A DNA stretch of 64,000 nucleotides, taken from positions 1 through 64,000 of the forward strand of contig JAISQF010000008.1 of the NCBI GenBank assembly GCA_031274365.1, written 5' to 3'. Positions 27,277-35,377 of the stretch are shown here, piece after piece. The notes beneath the pieces were generated by a model that searched no databases, was not told the origin of the DNA, and saw only the letters and a list, made by a program, of their open reading frames with translations. The DNA comes from Elusimicrobiota bacterium. GTDB taxonomy: Bacteria > Elusimicrobiota > Endomicrobiia > Endomicrobiales > Endomicrobiaceae. Each line of letters opens with the position of its first letter. Within the stretch, counting starts at the first letter, position 1. Position numbers and translations under genes: made by a program.

Positions 27277-27642
27277 TTAATTTCCGTAACCTTTCGCTTT
27301 TAATTCTTTGCTAAAATTTTCCATATACTTTTCTTCCTCTTTTGCAATTATAATTACTTCGTTGGCAGTTTTTCCGTCTAATAATTTTTTGAGTTGAGCC
27401 TGAACTTCTTCATCTTTAACTTTATGGCTAAACGATGATTTTGCTGATAATTTAAGGTTTTCCGTGAGAGTAATTGACACTAATGCATATCCAAAATCTT
27501 TTGCCTTTTGCGCGGATAACGACGAGGTGATTTTTTTCGCCGATTTCTCAAAAGTATCGGCATTAGTCATATCTAATCTGGGATCAGAACAAGCAAATAA
27601 AAATACCGCAAGAATTGGTAATAAAAAATAATGTTTTTTCAT
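27277..27642 (-). CDS. Small lipoprotein
   Basis: 121 residues with a lipoprotein signal peptide (MKKHYFLLPILAVFLFAC, cysteine at 18). The mature part is helical and lysine-rich (TFEKSAKKITSSLSAQKAKD, KKLLDGKTANEVIIIAKEEE). It resembles the small DUF6694-type lipoproteins in which a short helical region ends with a 'ldGkTa.Eii..A' motif; this is from memory and moderately sure. Serine after the lipid cysteine suggests outer-membrane sorting by Lol. It is a single-gene unit with its own terminator and an unusual leader. Confidence 0.85.
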   Translation of the reverse strand: MKKHYFLLPILAVFLFACSDPRLDMTNADTFEKSAKKITSSLSAQKAKDFGYALVSITLTENLKLSAKSSFSHKVKDEEVQAQLKKLLDGKTANEVIIIAKEEEKYMENFSKELKAKGYGN

Positions 27643-27652
27643 AAAGCTCTCC

Positions 27653-27671
27653 TTTTAGAATTTTTCTAAAA
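27653..27671 (-). promoter_or_regulatory. Hairpin abutting the lipoprotein ribosome site
   Basis: Perfect inverted repeat TTTTAGAA-TTT-TTCTAAAA. On the transcript its 3' arm runs straight into AGGAG, the ribosome site of the lipoprotein gene, so folding could hide or expose that site. Confidence 0.45.
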
Positions 27672-27705
27672 CAAAATCTTTACGGAAACTTTCAAAACAA
27701 TAATT

Positions 27706-27726
27706 TTACATTCTGCGATTTTTCAT
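27706..27726 (-). CDS. Possible six-codon leader peptide (MKNRRM)
   Basis: ATG at 27726 follows an exceptionally good Shine-Dalgarno (GGGAGGTGAT, core at 27731-27737), yet the frame stops after six codons, 63 bp before the lipoprotein start and just before the hairpin at 27653-27671. A strong ribosome site in front of a minimal ORF suggests a regulatory leader or a decayed gene start. Too short to prove. Confidence 0.3.
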   Translation of the reverse strand: MKNRRM

Positions 27727-27787
27727 TTATCACCTCCCGATTTTATTTGCGCGATAGAAAGCTAAAAACGGTAAAGATAAAATTAAA

Positions 27788-27818
27788 CAAAAAAAAGCCG
27801 CCATTTCCGCGGCAGCTT
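27788..27818 (-). terminator. Terminator of the tRNA-Asp gene
   Basis: On the minus strand AAGCTGCC-GCGGAAAT-GGCGGCTT (27818-27795), an 8-bp stem with one G-T pair, followed by a run of eight or more T. It lies 57 bp after the tRNA 3' end. Confidence 0.85.
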
Positions 27819-27874
27819 TCTTAAAAAATTCACCTTAATTTTGTAAAAGATTACTAAAAAATAGAATTGAAAAA

Positions 27875-27950
27875 CGGGGACGACGGGATTTGAACCCGCG
27901 GTCTCTGCCTTGACAGGGCAGTGTGTTAAACCAGGCTACACCACATCCCC
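27875..27950 (-). tRNA. tRNA-Asp (anticodon GTC)
   Basis: 76 nt. Acceptor stem GGGGATG/CGTCCCC, D-arm with TGGTTTAACACA, anticodon stem CTGCC/GGCAG around the loop CTGTCAA (anticodon GTC), and a T-arm with GGGTTCAAATCCC. The discriminator base is G, as usual for tRNA-Asp. CCA is not encoded. It has its own consensus promoter and terminator, so it is a single-gene unit. Confidence 0.95.
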
Positions 27951-27962
27951 AATATCTTAAAA

Positions 27963-27991
27963 ATTATACTACAACGCCTCTCTAAAGTCAA
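27963..27991 (-). promoter_or_regulatory. Promoter of tRNA-Asp
   Basis: TTGACT (27986-27991), 17-bp spacer, consensus TATAAT (27963-27968), ending 12 bp before the tRNA 5' end. Confidence 0.85.
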
Positions 27992-28040
27992 CTTAAAAAT
28001 AATCCCGCGGGGACGACACTTTATTCTCGTCGTGGTCGTA

Positions 28041-28141
28041 GCTGTTATTTACCCAGGGTTTTTTGCGAAAACCGCCTTAGAGGACAAACCTATGAGCGAA
28101 TGTCCGCATCGGCTGAAGCCAAAAAACAAAAAAAAGAAATG
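28041..28141 (+). repeat. Dispersed intergenic repeat, copy B (short form)
   Basis: Matches both ends of copies A and C (GGTTTTTTGCGAAAACCGCC, AGAGGACAAACCTATGAGCG, then AATGTCCGCATCGGCTGAAG and an A-rich end) but lacks the middle part. The junction ATGAGCGAATGTCC joins two points that in copy C are marked by AGCGA direct repeats 127 bp apart, so the short form looks like a deletion between them. It lies just downstream of ybaB. Confidence 0.75.
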
Positions 28142-28159
28142 CGCAATGGCAACGTTTGA

Positions 28160-28456
28160 TTACATTCCGGGAATATCCATACCGCCGGTAAGTTTTTTAG
28201 CTTCCTGCGCCATAGCGGCCTGCGATTTATTTGAAGCTTCATTGAGGGCATTCAATAAAATTTTTTCTATTTTTTCTTTGCCTTCTTTAAGTAAATCCTC
28301 GGACAAAACAATACTGATAAATTCATTCTTTGCATTAACTTTTATTTTCACGCCTTTATAATCAATATCTAAAATATTCGCCCTAAGGGCTTTATTCATC
28401 TCGCCTATTTTGCTTTTCATCGCCATCGCTTCTTTGGCCATTTTCATAAAATCCAT
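28160..28456 (-). CDS. ybaB: YbaB/EbfC-family nucleoid-associated protein
   Basis: 98 residues; MDFMKMAKEAMAMKSKIGEM and the helix-strand-helix body with VKIKVNAKNEFISIVLSEDL, ending in GGMDIPGM (family GGm.iPGl). Small dimeric DNA-binding protein associated with the nucleoid. Strong AGGAGG before the start. recR, a common neighbour, is absent; instead two small membrane-protein genes precede it. Confidence 0.92.
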   Translation of the reverse strand: MDFMKMAKEAMAMKSKIGEMNKALRANILDIDYKGVKIKVNAKNEFISIVLSEDLLKEGKEKIEKILLNALNEASNKSQAAMAQEAKKLTGGMDIPGM

Positions 28457-28643
28457 TTTTTCCTCCTCGTCTATTTTTTATTATTAAAACTCTGACTAAA
28501 ATAGCAAGAACTAACCAAATACTTATCAAAACCCAGCCCGCAGTCTTAAAATCTTTATATAGGGAGAATGCCCCTAAAACTCCGCTCAATGTGGATATTA
28601 AAAATAAGTATTTGTAAAAATTAAATCTTTTATCGTTTTTCAT
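28392..28643 (-). CDS. Small two-helix membrane protein
   Basis: 83 residues: two hydrophobic helices (about 10-30 and 36-55) then a very polar tail. GGAG lies upstream of the start, the start overlaps the previous small gene by 14 bp and the 3' end overlaps ybaB by 65 bp. The polar tail is translated from the region that also holds the ybaB ribosome site. Not recognised. The hydrophobic half favours a real gene; the tail may be little constrained. Confidence 0.55.
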   Translation of the reverse strand: MKNDKRFNFYKYLFLISTLSGVLGAFSLYKDFKTAGWVLISIWLVLAILVRVLIIKNRRGGKNGFYENGQRSDGDEKQNRRDE

Positions 28644-28809
28644 TTGATTTTTTCTCCATTTTCAAAATTACCAAAAAAGAAATTGCATTTATAGCAAGCA
28701 AAACAAGAGCCGTGATAATGCCGGCAATAAAATGCAGTTTCCAGCCGACGACAATACCGGCTGTTATGTCTAATACAAAAAGAATAAAAAACAATTTATA
28801 GTATTTCAT
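28630..28809 (-). CDS. Small two-helix membrane protein
   Basis: 59 residues from ATG 28809 (MKYYKLFFILF), or 64 from a TTG at 28824. Two hydrophobic helices (about 4-24 and 29-50) and a short basic tail (KMEKKSNEKR). No clear ribosome site, so translation may depend on birA, which ends 17 bp upstream. No family recognised; the pair of tiny two-helix proteins recalls AtpI/AtpZ-type proteins in size only. Confidence 0.5.
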   Translation of the reverse strand: MKYYKLFFILFVLDITAGIVVGWKLHFIAGIITALVLLAINAISFLVILKMEKKSNEKR

Positions 28810-28826
28810 AATATATAAAAACAATA

Positions 28827-29570
28827 CTAATCGGGCAAATAAGGTCTCAAAGTTCCCGATATAAATTTCTTCAGACCGTCTTTTGTCATCAAAAGCAAAT
28901 TAGCGTTTTCATCTATACCTTTATAAACTCCAACGGACTTTTCGCCGCCGTTTGTTATGACAACTTGCGAATTCAAAAATGCTGTTTCTTTATTGTATTT
29001 ATCTACAAAAATCTTAAAACCGCTTTTTAGAAAATCTAAATATATCGCACTAAATTCAGTCAAAAAAGATTGAAAAACAGTCTCTGCGCAAACTTCCTTA
29101 CCCGTGATATCTTTTAAGGATTGCGCCGTATTTTTTATTTCCCCGTCTAAAACATTATTGACGTTTATTCCCACTCCGGCGGCAACCCATTTAACCTTAT
29201 TTTCGTCAACCGGCATTTCTGCAATTATTCCCGCAACTTTTTTCCCGTTAAATAAAATATCATTAGGCCATTTTATCTTAGTTTTAATTTTCAATTCTTT
29301 TTCAAAAACTTTGTGCAAGGCCGCGCCTATAAGAGGCGCGATTTGAACAACCTCGTCGGCATAAATATTTGGCCTTAAAATAAAAGAAAACCACAAACCT
29401 CCGATCTCGGAACTCCAATTGCTCCGCATTCTCCCATAGCCCTGCGTTTGTCTTTGAGCTATAATCACCGTGCCCTCGGATGAATTTTTTTCAGCTAAAT
29501 TTTTAGCTTTTATTTGAGTTGAATCTATACTTTCATAACGTAAAATTTCTGTAAATATATTTTTTTTCAT
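28827..29570 (-). CDS. birA: Biotin--[acetyl-CoA-carboxylase] ligase
   Basis: 247 residues. Attaches biotin to AccB (encoded 10 kb upstream in the same gene run). Biotinyl-AMP loop QTQGYGRMRSNW, catalytic KWPNDIL with GKKVAGIIAE, GVGINVN, and a short C-terminal SH3-like domain. There is no N-terminal DNA-binding domain, so this is a monofunctional ligase and not the biotin repressor type. Confidence 0.94.
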   Translation of the reverse strand: MKKNIFTEILRYESIDSTQIKAKNLAEKNSSEGTVIIAQRQTQGYGRMRSNWSSEIGGLWFSFILRPNIYADEVVQIAPLIGAALHKVFEKELKIKTKIKWPNDILFNGKKVAGIIAEMPVDENKVKWVAAGVGINVNNVLDGEIKNTAQSLKDITGKEVCAETVFQSFLTEFSAIYLDFLKSGFKIFVDKYNKETAFLNSQVVITNGGEKSVGVYKGIDENANLLLMTKDGLKKFISGTLRPYLPD

Positions 29571-29606
29571 TTGATTATGCCCCCTTTTTCAAGGATATTT
29601 TTCGCA

Positions 29607-30461
29607 TTAAATAATCGTAATCTCTAAAGACATATCAAGCGCTTTTGAAGAATGTGTCAGCATGCCGGCGGATATTCTTTCAATATCAAGACTTGCAAAT
29701 TTCTTTGCCGTCTTTTCATTTACGCCGCCCGAAATTTCAATTTCAGGTTTATACGAATTTTTCGAATAAGCTCTGATATATTTTATCGCCTCTTTCATAT
29801 CTTTGAATTTCATATTGTCAAGCATTATTAAATCGGCTCTGGCATTAAGCGCTTTTTTCACTTGAGAAAAATTTTGGCATTCCACTTCCACAGGAATATT
29901 TTTATAAGCTTTTCTAAAAAGCTCAATTTCTTTAGACAAATCTTTTATAAGACGCAAATGATTGTCTTTGATAATAACCATAGACGACAATCCCATTCTA
30001 TGATTACTTGCGCCTCCGCATCTGACGGCATATTTTGCAAGCTGTCTAAACGCCGGAATAGTTTTTCTCGTGTCAAAAATTTTTGCTTTTGAGCTTTTGA
30101 GCGCTTTAACAAATCGATTTGTCGTGGTGGCTATGCCCGACAAATGCTGGATAAAATTTAGAGCCGTTCTTTCAGCCGAAAGAATAGGTTTAGCGCCGCC
30201 TGAAACTTCTAAAATCTTATCTCCTTTTTTTAAGACATCCCCGTCTGAAAAATTTGAAATTACTTTGCAATTTTTATCCGCTATCTTAAACACCCGCTTA
30301 AAAATTTCCACTCCGCACAAAACGCCGTCGGCCTTTGCTATCAAAACGGCTTTCGCTTTTCTGTTATTGCCTATAAAAAAATTAGTCGTGACGTCGTTGT
30401 CCGCGGCGTCCTCTTTTAGCGCTTCTTTAATAAGACAATCTGCGTTTATAATATTTTTCAT
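29607..30461 (-). CDS. nadC: Nicotinate-nucleotide pyrophosphorylase (carboxylating)
   Basis: Quinolinate phosphoribosyltransferase of de novo NAD synthesis. 284 residues from ATG 30461 (MKNIINADC), eight bases after the recombinase stop, with AGGGG upstream; the longer frame to 30506 overlaps that gene. Seen: ALKEDAADNDVTT, ALNFIQHLSGIAT, FDTRKTIPAFRQLAKYAVRCGG, NHRMGL, EVECQNF and IEISGGV. Confidence 0.95.
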   Translation of the reverse strand: MKNIINADCLIKEALKEDAADNDVTTNFFIGNNRKAKAVLIAKADGVLCGVEIFKRVFKIADKNCKVISNFSDGDVLKKGDKILEVSGGAKPILSAERTALNFIQHLSGIATTTNRFVKALKSSKAKIFDTRKTIPAFRQLAKYAVRCGGASNHRMGLSSMVIIKDNHLRLIKDLSKEIELFRKAYKNIPVEVECQNFSQVKKALNARADLIMLDNMKFKDMKEAIKYIRAYSKNSYKPEIEISGGVNEKTAKKFASLDIERISAGMLTHSSKALDMSLEITII

Positions 30462-30468
30462 AAAACTA

Positions 30469-31353
30469 TTATCCCCTTGGATGAAATTTTTTATGTTTCT
30501 CGCCAATCTCTCTTGCGTCTAAATGCGTGTAAAGCTGAGTTGACGATATAGAGCTATGTCCCAAAATTTCCTGAACAAAACGTATGTCGGCGCCGCCCGC
30601 AAGCAAGTGGCTGGCGCAGGAATGTCTTAAAATATGAGGATATATTTTTTTTTCAATACCCGCATTTCTTGCCGCCGCGCTTAATTGCTGCCAAACCGCC
30701 ACCCGCGAGATTTTTTTTTCAAGACGAGAAATAAAAATAAATTCTTTCGCGTCTTTAATTTTTTTCCTCGCGTTTAGATAAATAATTAAAAATCTTTTTG
30801 CGGTTTCACCAAAAGGAACAAGCCTTTCTTTAGATCCTTTTCCAAAAACTTTCAAAAATCTATCATTCATATTAAGATCTTCAAATTTAAGATTTATCAG
30901 CTCTGAAATTCTCATGCCGGTGGCATATAAAATTTCAAACATAGCGCGATTTCTGATACTTGTAATATTATTCTCGCTTACCGAATTTAACAAAGCGTCC
31001 GTCTCGCCCACAGAAAGAACAGTCGGCAATTTTTCCATCAATCTCGGAACGGGAACGTCTTTAGCGGGATTAGTTTTAATAATATTTTCATTGTGCAAAA
31101 ATTTATAAAACTGTCTGATAGATTCAATCGTTCTATAAATCGAGCTGGGACTTAATCCCTCTTGCTTTTGCCCCCAAAGAAAATCAGTAATATCCTGATG
31201 ACTTATAACGCTTATGTCAATTTTTTTGTTTTGAGCGTAATCGATAAATTTCAACAAATCGGATTTATAAGCTAACGCCGTATTTTCCGCCAAACCTTTT
31301 TCAACCTTTATGTATGCGATAAAATCGTCAACGGCTTTTTTCTCGTCTAACAT
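30469..31353 (-). CDS. xerD: Site-specific tyrosine recombinase XerC/XerD
   Basis: 294 residues: N-terminal SAM-like core-binding domain (VDDFIAYIKVEKGLAENTAL) and the catalytic domain with R in ATGMRISELI, K in VFGKGSKERLVPF, HxxR in HILRHSCASHLL, H in LGHSS and nucleophile Y in QLYTHLD. Resolves chromosome dimers at dif together with FtsK, whose gene is in the same run. XerD versus XerC cannot be fixed from sequence alone; no dif site was seen. Confidence 0.9.
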   Translation of the reverse strand: MLDEKKAVDDFIAYIKVEKGLAENTALAYKSDLLKFIDYAQNKKIDISVISHQDITDFLWGQKQEGLSPSSIYRTIESIRQFYKFLHNENIIKTNPAKDVPVPRLMEKLPTVLSVGETDALLNSVSENNITSIRNRAMFEILYATGMRISELINLKFEDLNMNDRFLKVFGKGSKERLVPFGETAKRFLIIYLNARKKIKDAKEFIFISRLEKKISRVAVWQQLSAAARNAGIEKKIYPHILRHSCASHLLAGGADIRFVQEILGHSSISSTQLYTHLDAREIGEKHKKFHPRG

Positions 31354-31355
31354 CG

Positions 31356-31979
31356 TTATTTCTTCAAATAAGGATTATGTTTTAATTCATAATCTAAATC
31401 CGTATATTCTTCATGACCCGGATAAATAATAAGAGAGGGATCCAAACTTTTAAGTTTCTCTAAAGACTGCATAAGCGTTTGATAACTCCCGTCCTCAAGA
31501 TCAGTCCTGCCGACTTCGCCCTTAAAAAGCGTGTCGCCCGTAATAAGAAATTTATCAAACAAAAGACAGATCCCGCCTTTTGTATGTCCCGGAGTATGAA
31601 TTACCTTAAACTCTGTAAACGAGAGTTTAACAATTTGATTGTCCTCTAAAAGAATTTCAGGATTTGTTATCGAGACGGGTTCCTCAAAAAACGCCGAAGC
31701 GTTTTTGTTTGGATCGGCTAGCATATAGGCTTCGTCTTTATAAACGGCCAAAGGAATATTAAATTTTTTTCTAATTTTATCGTCGTCAAAAATATGATCA
31801 AAATGACCGTGAGTGTTTACAAGCATTTCAGGTTTTAAGCCGAGAGAATTGACCGCTTCAATTACTTTATCCCCATCTTGACCGGGATCCACAATCAAAG
31901 CCGCTTTTGTATCGGAATCATAAATCAAATAACAATTTGTTCTTATCGGCCCTGAAACAACCGATTCAACTTTTATCAT
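31356..31979 (-). CDS. MBL-fold metallohydrolase (glyoxalase II-like)
   Basis: 207 residues. Metal motif THGHFDH with the later H of HTPGHTKGG, D of ITGDTLFKG and final PGHEEY are all present, giving a complete two-metal site. The short form without a C-terminal helical domain matches bacterial YcbL-type hydrolases acting on thioesters. AAGGAG precedes the ATG. Substrate not determined. Confidence 0.9.
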   Translation of the reverse strand: MIKVESVVSGPIRTNCYLIYDSDTKAALIVDPGQDGDKVIEAVNSLGLKPEMLVNTHGHFDHIFDDDKIRKKFNIPLAVYKDEAYMLADPNKNASAFFEEPVSITNPEILLEDNQIVKLSFTEFKVIHTPGHTKGGICLLFDKFLITGDTLFKGEVGRTDLEDGSYQTLMQSLEKLKSLDPSLIIYPGHEEYTDLDYELKHNPYLKK

Positions 31980-32028
31980 AATTTCTCCTTACGCCATTCT
32001 TAATTTTTTATACGATATTCTTTACAGC

Positions 32029-32493
32029 CTATGCAAATAAGCAAATTAAAACATTTATTATTTGCAAAATTATATTTGCCAAAACTCCAGCAGCAACATC
32101 GTCGGCAGTAATTCCAAAACCGCCTTTTAATCTTTGCAATTTATCCACAAATAAAGGTTTGGAAATATCAAAAAATCTAAACAAGAAAAAAGCGGGGACA
32201 AGAAAAAATATTGTTTTTGGCAAAAACAAAAGGCTTACCCACATACCCGCGACTTCGTCTATAACTATGCGCCCGTCGTCAATACGCCCGTATATTTTTT
32301 CCGCAATATTTGCAAATATTATTGAAGCGGCAATAATAATTAAAACCGCGATAATTTGAGCTGAAACGGAATTTGGAATAAAAATCCAAAAAACAAGACC
32401 CGCCAAAGAACCGAAAGTCCCGGATGCGTATTTTATATAACCTATGCCAAATACGGACGAAAAAATCAAAGCTGTTTTTTTCATTTTCATCAC
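32029..32493 (-). CDS. pgpA: Phosphatidylglycerophosphatase A
   Basis: 154 residues, integral membrane phosphatase that converts phosphatidylglycerophosphate to phosphatidylglycerol. Pattern GIGYIKYASGTFGSLAGL, then GRIDDGRIVIDEVAGMW and RFFDISKPLFVDKLQRLKGGFGITADDVAAG is characteristic. Overlaps pgsA by 4 bp, putting two consecutive steps of phospholipid synthesis in one unit. Confidence 0.94.
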   Translation of the reverse strand: MMKMKKTALIFSSVFGIGYIKYASGTFGSLAGLVFWIFIPNSVSAQIIAVLIIIAASIIFANIAEKIYGRIDDGRIVIDEVAGMWVSLLFLPKTIFFLVPAFFLFRFFDISKPLFVDKLQRLKGGFGITADDVAAGVLANIILQIINVLICLFA

Positions 32494-33107
32494 TCTTTAA
32501 GAAGATCTCTGTGTTTTATAAGATAATTTAATCCCGAATATATCGTCAATAATGCGGCTATTAAAACCGCCCAAAAAGGAATCACGTCAAACAAAAATGC
32601 GAGCGTTCTGTAAGCGCCTTTATCATAAATTTCAATCATATCGGGAGCAACTCCGTAAAATTCCCAAAACCAATCTCTTATAATCATAATCACAAGAACA
32701 ATGATAATAACAACTATTTGAAAAGTGGTCTTAAACTTGCCGGATTTATCCGCGGGAATAATAATATTTTTGCTGGCGGCAAGAGAGCGAAAACCCGTTA
32801 TAAGAAATTCTCTTGAAATAATCGCTATGACCATCCAAGCGGGAATATGCAAATCGTCAAATTTGACAAAACCTATAAAAGCCGCCGATACGAGCAATTT
32901 ATCGGCGAGAGGATCTAAAAAAATCCCCAGCTTAGTGATGATATTATATTTTCTCGCTATACGTCCGTCAAAAAAATCCGTCAAAGCGGCCAGACAAAAC
33001 AATAATAAAGCGCCTGTTGTGAACCAAAAACCGCCTATTTCAATACATGCAATAAAAAACGGAACTATGGCCATTCTCGTCAACGTAAGTTTATTGGGCA
33101 AATTCAT
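32490..33107 (-). CDS. pgsA: CDP-diacylglycerol--glycerol-3-phosphate 3-phosphatidyltransferase
   Basis: 205 residues, membrane enzyme making phosphatidylglycerophosphate. The CDP-alcohol phosphotransferase motif DGRIARKYNIITKLGIFLD with its closing D two residues further (PLAD) is intact. MNLPNKLTLTRM is the typical start. Overlaps rimO by 4 bp and pgpA by 4 bp. Confidence 0.95.
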   Translation of the reverse strand: MNLPNKLTLTRMAIVPFFIACIEIGGFWFTTGALLLFCLAALTDFFDGRIARKYNIITKLGIFLDPLADKLLVSAAFIGFVKFDDLHIPAWMVIAIISREFLITGFRSLAASKNIIIPADKSGKFKTTFQIVVIIIVLVIMIIRDWFWEFYGVAPDMIEIYDKGAYRTLAFLFDVIPFWAVLIAALLTIYSGLNYLIKHRDLLKE

Positions 33108-34435
33108 TTTATTTCTCTCCTTGCTTTTATCGTGTATCCGGCATTTCCTTCCACGAATACTTTTTGAAAACTTCCAACCTCTAATTCTTTCCCGTTTGTA
33201 AAAGATATTTTCCCGTCTATTTCCGGAGCTTGAAACTGCGCCCGCCCTGAAATTCTATAAACGTTTCTATATTTGACGACGTTTTCAATCAACATTTCTA
33301 TTTCTTTATTTTTTAACTTTTCGACACGAGACTTAAACGCTTCGTATTGAACGTTTTCCAAAAGCTCTTTTCTTATTTTTATAGTTTTAGCATCAATTTG
33401 CCCGTCAAAATCTGACGACTTCGCTTTTTTATTATTTGAATACTTAAATACGCCCGCATAAAGAAAATGTCCCTCTTTAAGAAAATCAATCAATTCTTTC
33501 ACATCCGCTTTTTTCTCTCCGGGAAAACCGGCTATGAGAGATGTCCGCAAAATTATATTCGGATATTTTTTATTTATTTTCTCAATTACCGATCTTGTAT
33601 TTATCGGACGATGCATCGCCGAAAGTATTTTTTTACTTATATGCTGAATGGGAATGTCGATATAACTACATATATTTTCATAATCGTTTATAACGTTTAA
33701 AAGCTCGCCGGTTAAACCGTTTGGATAAGCGTATAAAAGTCTTATCCACTTAAATTTTATTTTTGAAAGTTTTTTTAATAAATTACTCAAAGCAAATTTA
33801 TCATAAATATCAATACCGTAACTTGTCGTATCCTGCGCTATTACCGCCAGCTCTTTAACTCCGGCATTTGCCAAAGATTTAGCTTCATCTATTAAAGATT
33901 CAATCGTTCTGCTTTGATACTTCCCGCGCAAATCGGGAATTATGCAGAAACTGCATTTATGATTGCAGCCTTCCGCTATTTTTAAGTATGCGCTTGGCGA
34001 CAGAGAAGATAGGATTCTAAATTTTGAATTGTTTAGTCCGCCGGGCGATAGATACGAACGACTTGACGAATTGACCGCATTGTTTGAAAACATCGACGGG
34101 AGTTTATCCAAACAACCGGTTCCGACATAACCGTCAATACCTGAAAACTTTTTTAACATCTCGTCTTTTAGAAGCTGAGCAAGACAACCCGACACAAAAA
34201 CTTTCACAGACTTTCTCTTTTTTAATTCTAAAACTTTTCTTATAAAACTCTCTGATTCGCGTCTTGCAACCTCGATAAAAGAACAGGTGTGAATTACGAT
34301 TATATCGGCATCGTCCGTTTGCGAAACTATATTAAATCCTTTATTTCTTAAAATCCCGGAAAGATATTCAGCCTCAACGATATTTTTAGGACAACCTAAA
34401 ACAATTAAAGCCGCATTTTGCGCTTTTTTTATCAT
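33104..34435 (-). CDS. rimO: Ribosomal protein S12 methylthiotransferase
   Basis: 443 residues, radical-SAM enzyme that methylthiolates the conserved aspartate of S12. N-terminal UPF0004 domain with LGCPKNIVEAEYL, HTCSFIEVA and VSGCLAQ cysteines for the second cluster, the SAM cluster motif EGCNHKCSFCIIPDLRG, and a C-terminal TRAM domain. 'GCPKN' and the length point to RimO rather than MiaB. Starts directly after the stop of the rodZ-like gene. Confidence 0.94.
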   Translation of the reverse strand: MIKKAQNAALIVLGCPKNIVEAEYLSGILRNKGFNIVSQTDDADIIVIHTCSFIEVARRESESFIRKVLELKKRKSVKVFVSGCLAQLLKDEMLKKFSGIDGYVGTGCLDKLPSMFSNNAVNSSSRSYLSPGGLNNSKFRILSSLSPSAYLKIAEGCNHKCSFCIIPDLRGKYQSRTIESLIDEAKSLANAGVKELAVIAQDTTSYGIDIYDKFALSNLLKKLSKIKFKWIRLLYAYPNGLTGELLNVINDYENICSYIDIPIQHISKKILSAMHRPINTRSVIEKINKKYPNIILRTSLIAGFPGEKKADVKELIDFLKEGHFLYAGVFKYSNNKKAKSSDFDGQIDAKTIKIRKELLENVQYEAFKSRVEKLKNKEIEMLIENVVKYRNVYRISGRAQFQAPEIDGKISFTNGKELEVGSFQKVFVEGNAGYTIKARREIK

Positions 34436-35335
34436 TTACTCTCTTCTTAAAACAATTGTATTCGTCCCGTCTGGCTGAGCGCCGTTTTGCGCGTCTATTT
34501 GGCGGCCGTTAAAAACAACTCTCAACGCTTTTGCATAGCCAACCCTTACTCTAAACATATCATTTGCGCGAAACGTCTTTTGTTCAGCCTTGGCGAGATT
34601 GCCCTCAAAAGCCAATTTCCCGTCGCTGTCAACTCTTACCCAAAGCTCAGAATCAGGCAAGGAATTGCCTATCGTCAAAATTTGATTTCCCTCGCCCACC
34701 GCAACCGCAACATTTTGAAATGGAATTGTTGAAGACGACAAAGAACTCTGCAAAACTTGAATGTTTTGAGCTTGTTTTGGCAAAGACGCCGCGGCATTTG
34801 AAGCAGATTCGGTTTTTATCACATTTTCTGAATCATAACTTTCAATAAGAGCATTTTCATTTCCATAATTTTCATCTATCGAATTTCCTTTTTTACCGGT
34901 AGAAAAAAGAAGAAGCGAAACTATCGCTATAACTATTATTAAAAAAATGCCGCCTATAATAAATATTTTTTTTACATTTTGAGCGCTTCTGATTTTTTGG
35001 ACAAATCTTTCTTTTATAAAAAAAGATTTTTCATCTTTGTATGCGTCGGGCATATTGGCAATATTGATGGCGGAAGCGCCGTTAGACGATTTTTCATTTA
35101 ATTCTTTTTTACTTTCCTCGTATTTTTGAGTAAGCTCGTCAACGTTTAACCCCAAAAAAGAAGCGTATGATTTCATAAATATTTTATAATAAAGTTCCGC
35201 GCTAAAAACGCTCCTGTCTCCCTTTTCAATAGCGACAAGATATTTTTCCTGCACTCTAATCGCATTACAAATGTCTTCAAAAGAAACGCCTTTTTGAAGT
35301 CTTGCTTCCCTTAATAATTTTCCAATTTCTTCCAT
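34436..35335 (-). CDS. RodZ-like helix-turn-helix membrane protein
   Basis: 299 residues: N-terminal XRE/HTH_25 domain (GKLLREARLQKGVSFEDICN), one membrane helix (about 122-145), a flexible Ser/Ala-rich stretch and a C-terminal beta domain of the DUF4115 kind (LWVRVDSDGKLAFEGNLAKA ... RVRVGYAKALRVVFNGRQID). RodZ proteins link MreB filaments to the cell-wall machinery in rod-shaped cells. mre genes are not in the window. Confidence 0.88.
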   Translation of the reverse strand: MEEIGKLLREARLQKGVSFEDICNAIRVQEKYLVAIEKGDRSVFSAELYYKIFMKSYASFLGLNVDELTQKYEESKKELNEKSSNGASAINIANMPDAYKDEKSFFIKERFVQKIRSAQNVKKIFIIGGIFLIIVIAIVSLLLFSTGKKGNSIDENYGNENALIESYDSENVIKTESASNAAASLPKQAQNIQVLQSSLSSSTIPFQNVAVAVGEGNQILTIGNSLPDSELWVRVDSDGKLAFEGNLAKAEQKTFRANDMFRVRVGYAKALRVVFNGRQIDAQNGAQPDGTNTIVLRRE

Positions 35336-35377
35336 TTTTACCGCCTGTTAAATTTATTTTCTATAAAGTATCTATCT

